Counted from the first letter of the stretch, positions 36,429 to 45,053 are shown. The stretch is DNA of 64,000 nt from Thiotrichaceae bacterium (GCA_028688145.1 JAQTYU010000001.1:62001-126000), one strand, 5' to 3'. Translations and numbers: made by a program. The notes: generated by a model not told the origin, from the sequence alone.

Positions 36429-37228
36429 AAGTTATCTTCACAAAAAGGCAGACCTTCTATAAATTTTCTAATCGTGGCGGGATTATAAAACGCCTCATTT
36501 TTGCAAAGCACGTCTAAAAACTGTAATGGATTCATATTGTGTGGAATTTTTCTATTCAGTTCAGTGATAACAGGCAACCAATCTTCTGCACAAAATGAAG
36601 GCTTCAAAGGCTGCAAAGTACAACAATGTCCCCATTGAATAGTTTTTTCATCAGGCACAGTTTGCCCAGCAAGCACCACCCGCAGCCCCGCATTTTTAGC
36701 CACTTCAGTTAAAAGATGTTGAAACACCCAATCCTGCACTTCCTGCAAAGCTTTTTCATAAGTATCAAAGATAAACAAAACTGCACGCTCTAACGACTTT
36801 AAATCTATCAACAAGGCTTTGGTTAATTCTAAAAGCACCATTTTTTGCTGTTCAGAATTTTCAGACGGTAAAATAACCTGCAAACGATTTTTAAAACCAA
36901 TCAAGGAATTAGCTTTGAGATTAACATTCACCGTTGAGGAATGAATTTGTTCTATCACTTGGGTGAAATTTGCCAAATTTTCCCATTCCACCGCCTCACC
37001 AATCTGATGAAGCAAGTCCAAAATATCCAATGCTGCCCCTTTAAAATCCAAAGGCACGCAATGAAACTGCCCATGCTTTCGCGCTGCGGACAAACAAACC
37101 TGCAATAAGGTCGTTTTGCCCACACCACTGCCACCCTGTAACAGCAAAATTCTGCTATCACACTCAGCCGCCAGCAATTGTTCAAAAAGTCGTCGCTCTT
37201 TCTTATAATTCGCTAAAGCATATCCCAT
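36425..37228 (-). CDS. STAND/AAA-type NTPase domain protein
   Basis: A 267-residue NTPase. The Walker A GGSGVGKTTL is at about 35-44, Walker B is VLFIFDTYEKAL, and LRVVLAGQTVP resembles the sensor strand after it. The layout (P-loop near the N terminus, Walker B followed by an acidic residue, no second domain) suits the core of a STAND or NACHT-like switch ATPase without its winged helix and repeats, which are found in the next gene. It begins 10 bases after the small membrane protein gene. The three genes have a shared strand and tight spacing, so they form one operon led by a strong ribosome-binding site. Confidence 0.82.
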   Translation of the reverse strand: MGYALANYKKERRLFEQLLAAECDSRILLLQGGSGVGKTTLLQVCLSAARKHGQFHCVPLDFKGAALDILDLLHQIGEAVEWENLANFTQVIEQIHSSTVNVNLKANSLIGFKNRLQVILPSENSEQQKMVLLELTKALLIDLKSLERAVLFIFDTYEKALQEVQDWVFQHLLTEVAKNAGLRVVLAGQTVPDEKTIQWGHCCTLQPLKPSFCAEDWLPVITELNRKIPHNMNPLQFLDVLCKNEAFYNPATIRKFIEGLPFCEDNL

Positions 37229-37237
37229 ACTTAACGC

Positions 37238-37528
37238 CTATTTTTTAGCCGCTTTTTTTGCAGGTGAACTGGGTTGCACAATAACTTCAACTTCATTCTC
37301 TTTACCCACAAACTTATTATCTTGCGCATTGGTTTTATCTGTCACTCGCAGCTTATTTCTAATGCCCAAGAAAAGATTACCGATAATTCCCTTAGATTTA
37401 TCGGCGGTCATGCCGCCTTCAACGCCGAGCTTACTTGCTTTGAAAAACAAAGAAGTAATCTTATCTTTAAATGCAATTAAAACCACAGCACCGACAACAA
37501 TTAACGTTATGATTACACTATCACTCAT
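37238..37528 (-). CDS. small single-pass membrane protein heading the split STAND operon
   Basis: A 96-residue protein with one transmembrane segment near the N terminus (residues 4-20, VIITLIVVGAVVLIAFK), then a polar part containing KLGVEGGMTADKSKG, followed by AQDNKFVGKENEVEVIVQ and a Lys-rich tail. The DN-x3-GKEN-x-V-x-V pattern looks like a turn-and-strand repeat unit of a beta-solenoid, found in small proteins next to NTPase switches in some conflict loci; that comparison is from memory and inferential. A perfect AAGGAGTG ribosome-binding site precedes the ATG. As the only membrane component of the operon it could be the effector or the anchor. Confidence 0.75.
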   Translation of the reverse strand: MSDSVIITLIVVGAVVLIAFKDKITSLFFKASKLGVEGGMTADKSKGIIGNLFLGIRNKLRVTDKTNAQDNKFVGKENEVEVIVQPSSPAKKAAKK

Positions 37529-37767
37529 GATTCACTCCTTTGTGGCTCGCTCAAAAATCCCAGTGTAAAGTCTGCGTATTGTATGGAATCTAAGCGATTA
37601 TGAATAGCACGAATTGTTGTATCATTGACAAAGGATTTCACACACAGTAATTATTTCAAAACCCGCATTTTTCCCCTCTCGCAATTTCAAAAACCGCCCG
37701 CAATATCTACTATTACTCTAATGATTACGCCAAGTAATCAGCGTTAGCAATCACAAAGGAAACCATC

Positions 37768-38727
37768 ATGAGCCATGTTGTTGTACACGTTGTTGCGGGC
37801 GTGGTTAAAAATGCCGCAGGAGAAATTCTGCTGGCACAACGCACTGAACCCAAAGAATTAGCAGGTTTATGGGAGTTTTCGGGAGGAAAAGTTGAGGCGG
37901 GCGAAACTCGTTTTATCGCCCTGCAACGGGAATTTCAAGAAGAATTAGGCATCGAAGTGCAACAAGCCATTCCTTTAATGCAATTGTTACATCGTTATCC
38001 CAGCAAATATATTTTGCTGGATGTGTGGGAAATCACCGCATGGCAAGGCACGCCTGAAGGCAAAGAAGGACAGGCATGGGGTTGGTTTCCGCTGTATAAA
38101 TTACGCCAGTTGCAATTTCCCGCCGCCAACTACCCGATTATTAACGCACTGCATTTGCCCACAGAATATTTAATTACCCCTGAACCGCAAAATCCCGAGC
38201 AATTTTTTCAAGAACTTCATGCGAGTTTGCAGCAGGGCATTCGCTTGGTGCAATTGCGCGCTAAAACCCTATCAACCGCCGCCTATAATGAATATGCCGC
38301 TGAAGCAGTCAAAATTGTCCATGCTTACGGTGCGCAAATTTTACTCAATGCACCCGTCGCCATTGCCGAGAAACTGGGCGCAGATGGCGTGCATCTGAGC
38401 AGCACAGAATTAATGCAACTTCGGGAAAAACCAGCGATAACATGGGTTGCGGCTTCTTGTCACAGCGCACAAGAAATCAGACAGGCAAATCAATGGGATG
38501 TGGATTTTATTGTACTCAGTCCTGTGCAACACACCGCGACACATCCGCAACAGCCGCCCTTAGGATGGGAACAATTTGAACAACTCGCTTACACAGCAAC
38601 CTGCCCCGTGTTCGCTTTGGGGGGAATGCAGCGTGCAGATACAGTTCTGGCACGGGAACACGGAGCACAAGGCGTTGCAGCGATTCGTGGTTTATGGAAC
38701 ACGAAATCAGCGATGATCAACAAGTAA
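37768..38727 (+). CDS. MutT-type Nudix hydrolase fused to ThiE-like domain
   Basis: A 319-residue fusion common in gammaproteobacteria. The N-terminal Nudix box G-x5-E-x7-RE-x2-EE-x-G-I is exact at residues 40-62, so it should hydrolyse 8-oxo-dGTP or similar oxidised nucleotides. The C-terminal half (EPQNPEQFFQELHASLQQGI onward) resembles thiamine-phosphate synthase, with LVQLRAKTLS, ILLNAPVAIAEKLGADGVHL, SCHSAQEIRQA, FIVLSPVQHTATHP and FALGGMQ; the catalytic phosphate-binding residues are only partly kept, and this family's ThiE domain is usually considered non-thiamine. An AAAGGAAACC site precedes the ATG. Confidence 0.92.
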   Translation: MSHVVVHVVAGVVKNAAGEILLAQRTEPKELAGLWEFSGGKVEAGETRFIALQREFQEELGIEVQQAIPLMQLLHRYPSKYILLDVWEITAWQGTPEGKEGQAWGWFPLYKLRQLQFPAANYPIINALHLPTEYLITPEPQNPEQFFQELHASLQQGIRLVQLRAKTLSTAAYNEYAAEAVKIVHAYGAQILLNAPVAIAEKLGADGVHLSSTELMQLREKPAITWVAASCHSAQEIRQANQWDVDFIVLSPVQHTATHPQQPPLGWEQFEQLAYTATCPVFALGGMQRADTVLAREHGAQGVAAIRGLWNTKSAMINK

Positions 38728-38937
38728 TTAGTGAGAATGACTCAAACTTTCAGACTTTTCACCAGACAATGCTTTCTCTAAGCCATGTGCATATTCAAAA
38801 CCTTTCAGCCAATACTGTGCTTTATCGCCCTCTTTGCCATAAGGACAGCTAGGCGTTGCTTGCTTTGCATAATGACATGCACGAAAGCCTTCTAAATACA
38901 CATTAATTAATTTGAGGTTAGTCATACGATTCACCAT
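38728..38937 (-). CDS. ribosome modulation factor-like small protein
   Basis: A 69-residue protein with the RMF-family pattern: YLEGFRACHYAKQ, then CPYGKEGDKAQYWLKGFEYA, matching the family arrangement of G-x2-A, CPY and W-x2-G-x3-A. RMF dimerises 70S ribosomes into inactive 100S particles in stationary phase; RMF-domain proteins of other function also exist, so the role is probable rather than proven. ATG codons at 38937 and 38925 (MTNLKLIN) are both possible starts. It ends at the mutT-thiE stop, so the two genes are convergent with no gap. Confidence 0.72.
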   Translation of the reverse strand: MVNRMTNLKLINVYLEGFRACHYAKQATPSCPYGKEGDKAQYWLKGFEYAHGLEKALSGEKSESLSHSH

Positions 38938-39210
38938 AAGGATTAAACAAAGGTTATTATTGCGTCAGGAGCGACGCTTTTTTAAAAATTACTTGGATTA
39001 ATAACCCTAAAACCCCAAGTAATAAAAATCCCTCTTAAAACATCAAGATAAGCTAAAGCTATACTTCCTTTACCCATTGTAATCAGAATATGTGACAGTT
39101 ATATTACAGTATTTTTATCCGAATTCAGACTCATCAAGTGCGTTTTGTAGGATCATGCCGCGCCTCTGAGCTTGGTAAACCCCTCAGGGCGCAAACTTAT
39201 CTTGATATAC

Positions 39211-39822
39211 TCAAATTTCCCACAAAGAAATCACAATTTTCACTTTGAATTCTTTGTTTTCTAAAGCCAATTTGCTGGGTAAATTTATCCCTTTCACAAG
39301 CTGATAACGTTCATAATTAATTGTCCAATCCGCTTGCTGCAACAAGCTTAAACGCCCCGCGTTGTCCAATTGATAATTATCAATCTCGACTTTATCCACA
39401 GGCAAGCCGCGAACCCACGAATACAAATGACTCACGGGCAAATTCACATGCATACGTTCTGAAAGCAATTCTTCCGCTGTCGGCGCATTGAACACATCAC
39501 CTTCAGCGGTGCGTAAGCTGACTTGTTGCGGCGTGCCTGTTAAACGCAGCACCCCTTGTCCTGTGGGCGTGTTGAGCTGCAATTGATAATTAGCGGGTTG
39601 TTGTTCCCACAGCACATTGGCAATCCAACTGTCATCGCCCGAATGAATCGACATCCGCCCGCGCAATTGCCACGTATCCACTTTGGCAAGTTTTAATTGC
39701 AGTTGTTGCCATTTGACTTGTTGCTCAGGAGAAGGCGGCGGCAAACGCGTCGGCGCAGCACAGCCTGCCAAAATCAATAAGCCAATTAAACTAAGTATTT
39801 TCACAGGGTAAATTTGTATCAT
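39211..39822 (-). CDS. lolB: Outer-membrane lipoprotein LolB
   Basis: Receives lipoproteins from LolA and inserts them in the outer membrane. The 203-residue precursor has a lipobox (LILAGC, near residues 16-21) and a beta-sheet core (VDTWQLRGRMSIHS, then DDSWIANVLWEQQ, QLNTPTGQGVLRLTGTPQQV, and VSHLYSWVRGLPVDKVEIDN) that matches LolB. Its ATG overlaps the stop of the upstream TPR lipoprotein gene by four bases. In pseudomonads ispE and prs follow lolB; they do not appear here. Confidence 0.93.
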   Translation of the reverse strand: MIQIYPVKILSLIGLLILAGCAAPTRLPPPSPEQQVKWQQLQLKLAKVDTWQLRGRMSIHSGDDSWIANVLWEQQPANYQLQLNTPTGQGVLRLTGTPQQVSLRTAEGDVFNAPTAEELLSERMHVNLPVSHLYSWVRGLPVDKVEIDNYQLDNAGRLSLLQQADWTINYERYQLVKGINLPSKLALENKEFKVKIVISLWEI

Positions 39823-41627
39823 GGTATGAATTTCTTCATCACTTCCAATAAGGGCGTATTATGCGGTGCGTTTTTCAAAGCCTTATTCCACACCGTTTTG
39901 GCAGCCGCTTGGTCACCGCTGACCCAAAGCACTTCGCCCAAATGTGCCGCCGTTTCAGGATCATCCTTTTTCAGTTGCGATTTACGTAAATAATCAATCG
40001 CTTCAGGATATTTGCCAAGACGGTATAACACCCAGCCCATGCTGTCCAAAATATAATAATCTTCGGAATTCTGTGTCAGTGCCTGTTTGATTAAATCCAA
40101 AGCTTCGCTGTAACGCGTGGTGCGGTCTGCCAAACTGTAGCCCAAGGCATTGAGTGCGTGCACATTTTTTGGCTCAAGTTCCAAAACTTTGCGAAAGTCT
40201 TTTTCCATGGACACCAAATCATCCATCTTTTCTGCCAACAAACCGCGCATATACAACAAGCTGGTGTCGTTGGGTGTTTTTTCCAAAGCGCGATTATAAA
40301 TCGCCAAAGCATCAGCGAAACGCTTGTGTTCCATCAATAATTCCGCTTCGACTTGGGTCAAAGTGGCGCGATCTTCACTGCTTTCCACAGGCACATTATG
40401 CAAATGTGCTACCGCTTTATCTAAGTCGCCTTGCTCAGCCAACAAGCTTGCAATCCGCGCTTGTCCTGCCAAATAATTATTGCCGCCCACTTCTAGCTTT
40501 TGATACCAATGAATCGCTTGTTCTGTATTCTTATCCAGTTCGGCAACTTGTCCCAAATAAAATTGGGCAGCATCGCGTTGATCCGCAAACTTCAACAAAT
40601 GGGTGAACTGTTCTTTTGCCAGCGCGCTTTGTTTCAATTGCAAGGCAATTAAACCTGTGGCATGAATTAATTCAGGCTGTTTGGGGCTGGCGGCTAATAA
40701 TAATTGGAATTGTTTTAAAGACTCTTCAAAACGTGCGGCCCCCGCCAAGATTCGGGCATATTGCACGCGCCATTCTTTTTTGTCGGGATATTTTTGCAAG
40801 GCTTTACGTAAATATTCAACTGCCGCATCCGTTTTATTTTGCTTGGTCAAAATATGCGCATACAAAGCCACCGCCGCTTCATGATTGGGCGTGCGCGTGG
40901 TCAGTTTTTTTAAGACTTCTAAAGCGCGATCATGTTGCCCCGCATTGGTGAGTAATCGCGCAAACGCCAGCGCGGCAGCGGGATCGTTTTGGCGTTTTTC
41001 CACCAATTTTTCCATCAACTGCACGGCACAGGTTTGATTTTTTTGCTGCGCGAGCAGGGCGGTGATCATTTCCAGAAGCTGAGTTTCTGCTTCTCCTTTG
41101 ACACTACCGAGCATGGCTTCTAAATAGCTGGTGGCTTCAGGCGTACAGCCCTTGCGTAACAGTAAGCCTGCCACCACTTGACGTGCATCATTATTCTCTG
41201 GGCTGATGCTCATCCACAGCCCTGCGGCTTTGGTTGCCAATTCATATTGTTTAGCAAACAGCGCGATGCGGGTGGCGCGTTCTGCCATTTGTGCATTGCG
41301 GGTTTCGGTGGCTAATTTGAGAAAATTTTCGACCGCTAAGCCATATTGTCCACGTTGCGCTGCAAATTCTGCCACTAAAACTTGATATAACTCAGCTTGG
41401 CGTTGTGAGGAAAAAGTTTCTCTACGGGAACTCGGAGCAGGACTATCAAGGTCTAAGTCTAATAACTCAAGATTTAAATCCTTAGGATCGAGAGTCAGGG
41501 TTTCGGTTTTTTGGGGATCGGTTTTGGGAACATCTTGACTGTAAGTCAGGCTGCTTGCACACCCAAGTAAATTAAACGCTAAAATAAACGGTAACTGTTT
41601 ACTGAAAAAGTGAATATCCATGCCCAT
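39819..41627 (-). CDS. TPR-repeat lipoprotein
   Basis: A 602-residue probable lipoprotein (signal and lipobox FNLLGCASS near residues 19-26) with about a dozen tetratricopeptide repeats after a Thr/Asp-rich linker. Repeats such as NAGQHDRALEVLKKLTTRTP and KHKRFADALAIYNRALEKTP-type units fill residues 85-595. The same arrangement, a large TPR lipoprotein immediately before lolB, is seen in pseudomonads (the PA4667-type gene). It is a periplasmic or outer-membrane scaffold; the partner is unknown. Divergent gcvR lies 139 bases away. Confidence 0.88.
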   Translation of the reverse strand: MGMDIHFFSKQLPFILAFNLLGCASSLTYSQDVPKTDPQKTETLTLDPKDLNLELLDLDLDSPAPSSRRETFSSQRQAELYQVLVAEFAAQRGQYGLAVENFLKLATETRNAQMAERATRIALFAKQYELATKAAGLWMSISPENNDARQVVAGLLLRKGCTPEATSYLEAMLGSVKGEAETQLLEMITALLAQQKNQTCAVQLMEKLVEKRQNDPAAALAFARLLTNAGQHDRALEVLKKLTTRTPNHEAAVALYAHILTKQNKTDAAVEYLRKALQKYPDKKEWRVQYARILAGAARFEESLKQFQLLLAASPKQPELIHATGLIALQLKQSALAKEQFTHLLKFADQRDAAQFYLGQVAELDKNTEQAIHWYQKLEVGGNNYLAGQARIASLLAEQGDLDKAVAHLHNVPVESSEDRATLTQVEAELLMEHKRFADALAIYNRALEKTPNDTSLLYMRGLLAEKMDDLVSMEKDFRKVLELEPKNVHALNALGYSLADRTTRYSEALDLIKQALTQNSEDYYILDSMGWVLYRLGKYPEAIDYLRKSQLKKDDPETAAHLGEVLWVSGDQAAAKTVWNKALKNAPHNTPLLEVMKKFIP

Positions 41628-41766
41628 ACTCTTAATTAATACGTTGCTTCACTATATTCTATAGGAAAGTGAGAATTTAAAAACCTAATTTGACCGCTTG
41701 CACATCTTGCACTGATTTCTGCACAATGCAAATCCTACCTCATTAACGATAACAGCGCGTATTCCT

Positions 41767-42291
41767 ATGCAACAACTTGTAATTTGTATACTTGGACTGT
41801 ACACGTCCGACAGCATCAAACAACTGAATGAACTGATTTTGAAATGCGGAGGACAGATTGATGAATGCCGCATGACGACTTTAGGGGAACAGTTTACGAT
41901 GAATCTTTTATTGTCAGGCAGTTGGGATGCCATTGCTAAATTAGAAAGCCAACTGGGTTTCTTATGCGATAAGTTGGGCGTGCAGTTAATCAAACAACGC
42001 ACCCAAGCCGTTGCGCCGCCCGATCAAGTCGTGCCTTACATGGTCGAAGTGATGAGTACCTACCGTGCTGATCTGATTTTAACATTAACCCAGTTCTTTG
42101 CACGCTATGATATTCCGATCACGGAGTGCAGCATGGAACGTTATTCTCCGCCACGCAACAATACCCAGCTTTGCGCCATCAGCATGAATATTAGCGTGCC
42201 AGCACAATTAATGCTGGTAAATCTGCGCAATGAATTCATGGACTTATGTGACGAGTTGAATTTAGATGCCGTCATGGGTCCGCTAAAATAA
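41767..42291 (+). CDS. gcvR: GcvR-like ACT-domain regulator
   Basis: A 174-residue protein with two ACT domains (VICILGLYTSDSIKQLNELI in the first, EVMSTYRADLILTLTQFFAR in the second), without DNA-binding motif. GcvR restrains the glycine-cleavage activator GcvA when glycine is low. The pairing with bcp 13 bases downstream is conserved in gammaproteobacteria and supports the call. Neither gcvA nor the gcv genes are in the window. ACT proteins of similar size exist with other partners, so the exact role is moderately certain. Confidence 0.85.
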   Translation: MQQLVICILGLYTSDSIKQLNELILKCGGQIDECRMTTLGEQFTMNLLLSGSWDAIAKLESQLGFLCDKLGVQLIKQRTQAVAPPDQVVPYMVEVMSTYRADLILTLTQFFARYDIPITECSMERYSPPRNNTQLCAISMNISVPAQLMLVNLRNEFMDLCDELNLDAVMGPLK

Positions 42292-42304
42292 CGAGGAAAA
42301 AGCA

Positions 42305-42772
42305 ATGCAATTGGGTGACCAACTACCAAACATCACGCTGCCCGCCACGGGTCAGCAACAAATTAATTTAGCGGATTTGCAAGGCAAGGCAGTGGTTTTA
42401 TATTTTTATCCTAAAGATCATACTGCTGCTTGTACCCAAGAAGGCGAAGATTTTCGCGATCATCATGCCGAGTTTGTCGCCGCTGATGCGGTGATTTTGG
42501 GCGTTTCCCGCGATGGGGTGCGTAAACATGAAAGATTCAAAGCCGATTATCAATTTCCTTTTGATTTGTTAGCAGACACGAAAGGGGATTTATGCAATTT
42601 ATTCAATGTGCTGTATCCGAAAACCATGTTCGGCAAGCCCGCGATTGGTTTAGAACGCAGCACTTACTTATTTGACCGCACGGGAAAGTTGGTGCAGGAA
42701 TGGCGCAAGGTCAAAGTCCCAGAACATGTGTTGAGTGTTTTGGAAGCTGTGCGGGCGTTGCCGAAGCTTTGA
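42305..42772 (+). CDS. bcp: Thioredoxin-dependent peroxiredoxin Bcp (PrxQ)
   Basis: Reduces hydrogen and alkyl peroxides with thioredoxin. The 155-residue protein has the peroxidatic Cys43 in YPKDHTAACTQEG. The usual resolving cysteine five residues later is absent (an acidic residue stands there), but another cysteine is present at about 97 (KGDLCNLF), so it may belong to the subgroup that resolves through the third helix. An AACGAGGAAAAAGC ribosome-binding site precedes the ATG. gcvR lies immediately upstream. Confidence 0.94.
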   Translation: MQLGDQLPNITLPATGQQQINLADLQGKAVVLYFYPKDHTAACTQEGEDFRDHHAEFVAADAVILGVSRDGVRKHERFKADYQFPFDLLADTKGDLCNLFNVLYPKTMFGKPAIGLERSTYLFDRTGKLVQEWRKVKVPEHVLSVLEAVRALPKL

Positions 42773-42789
42773 GATTTTAAGTTAAATCT

Positions 42790-42922
42790 TTAACTGCGCC
42801 CCCAACCCCCTGAAGGGGGCTAAACACTAAATATTTGTTTAATTTTAAAAGTCCCCTTTAGGGGATTAGGGGCGCAGTTGCAGTTAAAGATTTCCCGCAT
42901 TCCGCTACATACGGGCTACCAT
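42790..42922. repeat. family B repeat followed by a family C half repeat
   Basis: ACTGCGCCCCCAACCCCCTG opens and CTTTAGGGGATTAGGGGCGC closes the B element (to about 42880), with complementary ends. Next to it comes a C half copy, CGCATTCCGCTACATACGGG, near 42896-42915. It lies after bcp and may serve as its transcript end. Confidence 0.8.
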
Positions 42923-42978
42923 AATTTAGCAGTAGGATGTGAGCGTCACTTAAACTATATTGAAGGGAAGCAAACACT

Positions 42979-44367
42979 ATGCATACTCGCTTATTTATCC
43001 TCGACACCAACGTGTTGATGCACGACCCCAGCGCGATTTTCCGTTTTCAAGAACACGCGGTGTATTTGCCGATGGTGGTTTTAGAAGAACTCGATGCGGC
43101 AAAAAAAGGCACGTCGGAAGTCTCGCGCAATGTGCGCCAAGTCAGCCGTTTCTTAGATGAATTGATGCAGGGGCAAGAATCCTTAACCGAAGGCGTGCCC
43201 TTGCCGAGCAGCGAAGTCGGCAAAGCGGGCGGACGCTTATTTTTTCAAACCCGCTTTTTGCCGAGCCTGTTACCCAACGACATGCTCCAAAGCAGCAGTC
43301 ATGCGGATAATTGCTTAATTAATACCGCGCTGGCATTGCAAAAAGAGGACGCGAATCGGCGTGTCACCTTGGTTTCCAAAGATATTACCTTGCGGATTAA
43401 AGCCCATGTGCTCGGGATTCATGTCGAAGATTACACCACCGATAAAGTGCTGGACGACATGGATTTGTTGTACAGCGGTGAATATGTGTTGCCTGCGGAT
43501 TTTTGGGAATTGCATGGGCAGAAAATGCAGGCGTGGGGCGAGCAAAAGCACACTTATTATGTGATTAAAGACCCGATTGTTGAACAATGGCTACCTAATC
43601 AATTTATTTATACTGCTGTGGAAGGCGATAATTTTGAAGCGATTGTCAAAAAAGTCGGCAACGGTGAGGCAACTTTAGAATTACTCAAAGATTATCGGCT
43701 GGAAAAGAATAATATTTGGGGCATTACTGCGCGTAATCGTCAGCAAAATTTCGCCTTGAATTTATTGATGAATCCAGAAATTGATTTTGTGAGTTTAGTC
43801 GGTTCTGCGGGCACGGGCAAAACTTTATTGACCTTGGCGGCAGGTTTGGCGCAAACGCTGGATCAAGCGAAATATCGTGAAATTATTGTCACCCGCGTCA
43901 CCGTGCCGCTCGGTGAAGATATTGGTTTTTTGCCTGGTACGGAAGAGGAAAAAATGACACCGTGGATGGGCGCGTTGGTGGATAATTTGGAAGTGTTAAA
44001 CCCTGTGAATAATGACACGGGCGACTGGGGACGGGCGGCAACAGCGGATTTATTGAATAATCGAATTAAAATTCGTTCGTTGAATTTCATGCGCGGGCGC
44101 ACTTTTCTGAATCGCTACATTATTTTAGATGAAGCTCAAAACCTGACTTCTAAGCAAATGAAAGCATTTATCACCCGGGCAGGCGTGGGCACAAAAATTG
44201 TGTGTTTGGGAAACGTCGCCCAAATCGACACGCCGTATTTAACAGAAACCACTTCGGGCTTAACTTACGTGGTGGATCGTTTTAAAACTTGGGATCACAG
44301 CGGACACATTACCCTGCAACGTGGTGAACGTTCGCGCTTGGCAGATTTTGCCAATGTGGCTTTGTAA
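42979..44367 (+). CDS. PIN domain-PhoH family ATPase
   Basis: A 462-residue two-domain protein. The N-terminal PIN domain (residues about 1-150) shows FILDTNVLMHDPSAIFRF with the first acidic metal ligand and VVLEELDAAKKG. The C-terminal PhoH ATPase has Walker A VGSAGTGKTLLTLA at about 273-286, Walker B RYIILDEAQNLTSKQMK, and FMRGRTF. PIN-PhoH proteins are proposed RNA helicase-nucleases; despite the name there is no link to phosphate in the sequence. A GAAGGGAAG ribosome-binding site precedes 42979. It is transcribed alone, with a hairpin after it. Confidence 0.93.
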   Translation: MHTRLFILDTNVLMHDPSAIFRFQEHAVYLPMVVLEELDAAKKGTSEVSRNVRQVSRFLDELMQGQESLTEGVPLPSSEVGKAGGRLFFQTRFLPSLLPNDMLQSSSHADNCLINTALALQKEDANRRVTLVSKDITLRIKAHVLGIHVEDYTTDKVLDDMDLLYSGEYVLPADFWELHGQKMQAWGEQKHTYYVIKDPIVEQWLPNQFIYTAVEGDNFEAIVKKVGNGEATLELLKDYRLEKNNIWGITARNRQQNFALNLLMNPEIDFVSLVGSAGTGKTLLTLAAGLAQTLDQAKYREIIVTRVTVPLGEDIGFLPGTEEEKMTPWMGALVDNLEVLNPVNNDTGDWGRAATADLLNNRIKIRSLNFMRGRTFLNRYIILDEAQNLTSKQMKAFITRAGVGTKIVCLGNVAQIDTPYLTETTSGLTYVVDRFKTWDHSGHITLQRGERSRLADFANVAL

Positions 44368-44492
44368 ACTTATTTTGTAAGCTTATTTGGTCGTGCTAAA
44401 TCTACAGTTAGCCTTATTTGTTTAGCACTGCCAGTTATTTTTACTGCGCCAACTCCCTGATGGCTAGTTCAAATAGTTAAATCACTATATTA

Positions 44493-44531
44493 AAGAATGA
44501 GTTAAAGCACGCTTTGCTTTAACTCATTCTT
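44493..44531. repeat. 17-bp perfect hairpin after phoH
   Basis: AAGAATGAGTTAAAGCA pairs with its exact complement TGCTTTAACTCATTCTT around a five-base loop (CGCTT). It adjoins the insertion-sequence remnants and may be an element end or a transcript end; there is no long T run. Confidence 0.7.
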
Positions 44532-44532
44532 A

Positions 44533-44697
44533 TACAAATACTTTCTCGAAGGGCTTAGACTGGCTAATCAGACTTTCAACTCCTGCACACATTTTCATGA
44601 TTCCCTCACTCACAGAACTCACACCTGCAAACCTCAGTAAGTTTAACCCGATGCTCCGTAAAATACCCATCACCAAGGCTGAATTCGGTTTAGAGAT
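44533..44697 (-). pseudogene. ISAs1-family transposase C-terminal remnant
   Basis: On the minus strand the frame reads KPNSALVMGILRSIGLNLLR and on to GIMKMCAGVESLIS, matching the C terminus of ISAs1-type DDE transposases. It is about 85-90 percent identical by eye to the fragment at 49097-49280. At about 44697 it is joined directly to an IS982 fragment, so one insertion truncated the other. Confidence 0.78.
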
Positions 44698-45053
44698 CAG
44701 GTAAAAGCTCAATGAAACGATTGTAGGAGACAAGCTTCGGAAATGCTTGAGACAGATGTTGATGACGGGTGTAAAACTATTTGAAGGTTCTGTAGCCAGA
44801 TGAGTGGTACAACACGATAAGGGTAATGATTTCAGAAGGGCTTAAGCTTCGAGTTCTGCGTCTTTTTTTTACCGCCCTCATTCAGTTGAGTTTTTTCCCA
44901 TTCAGGAATAAATCCTTTACAGAAATCATCCACTTCACAAAATAATCGTGTTAAATTCATGGCTGGCAAGCTCATTGAGAATTATGAAATATAGAGACTT
45001 TATATTTTCTCAGATTTTATTCAGCTTGCCTTCATTATCCCGAACTCAGGTTA
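44698..45053 (-). pseudogene. IS982-family transposase N-terminal remnant with one terminal repeat
   Basis: On the minus strand MNLTRLFCEVDDFCKGFIPE begins the transposase, followed after a frame slip in an eight-A run by RTRSLSPSEIITLIVLYHSS and then FPKLVSYNRFIELLPDL across another interrupted stretch. These are IS982 N-terminal hallmarks. The remnant keeps one end, CCCGAACTCAGGTT at about 45039-45052. The catalytic core and the other end are lost at the junction with the ISAs1 fragment. Confidence 0.78.

Noticed and set aside
42979..44367. Linking the PhoH-family gene to phosphate regulation with the Pho box near phoX
   Set aside because: No Pho box lies before the phoH gene and PIN-PhoH proteins are RNA-related; the name is historical.
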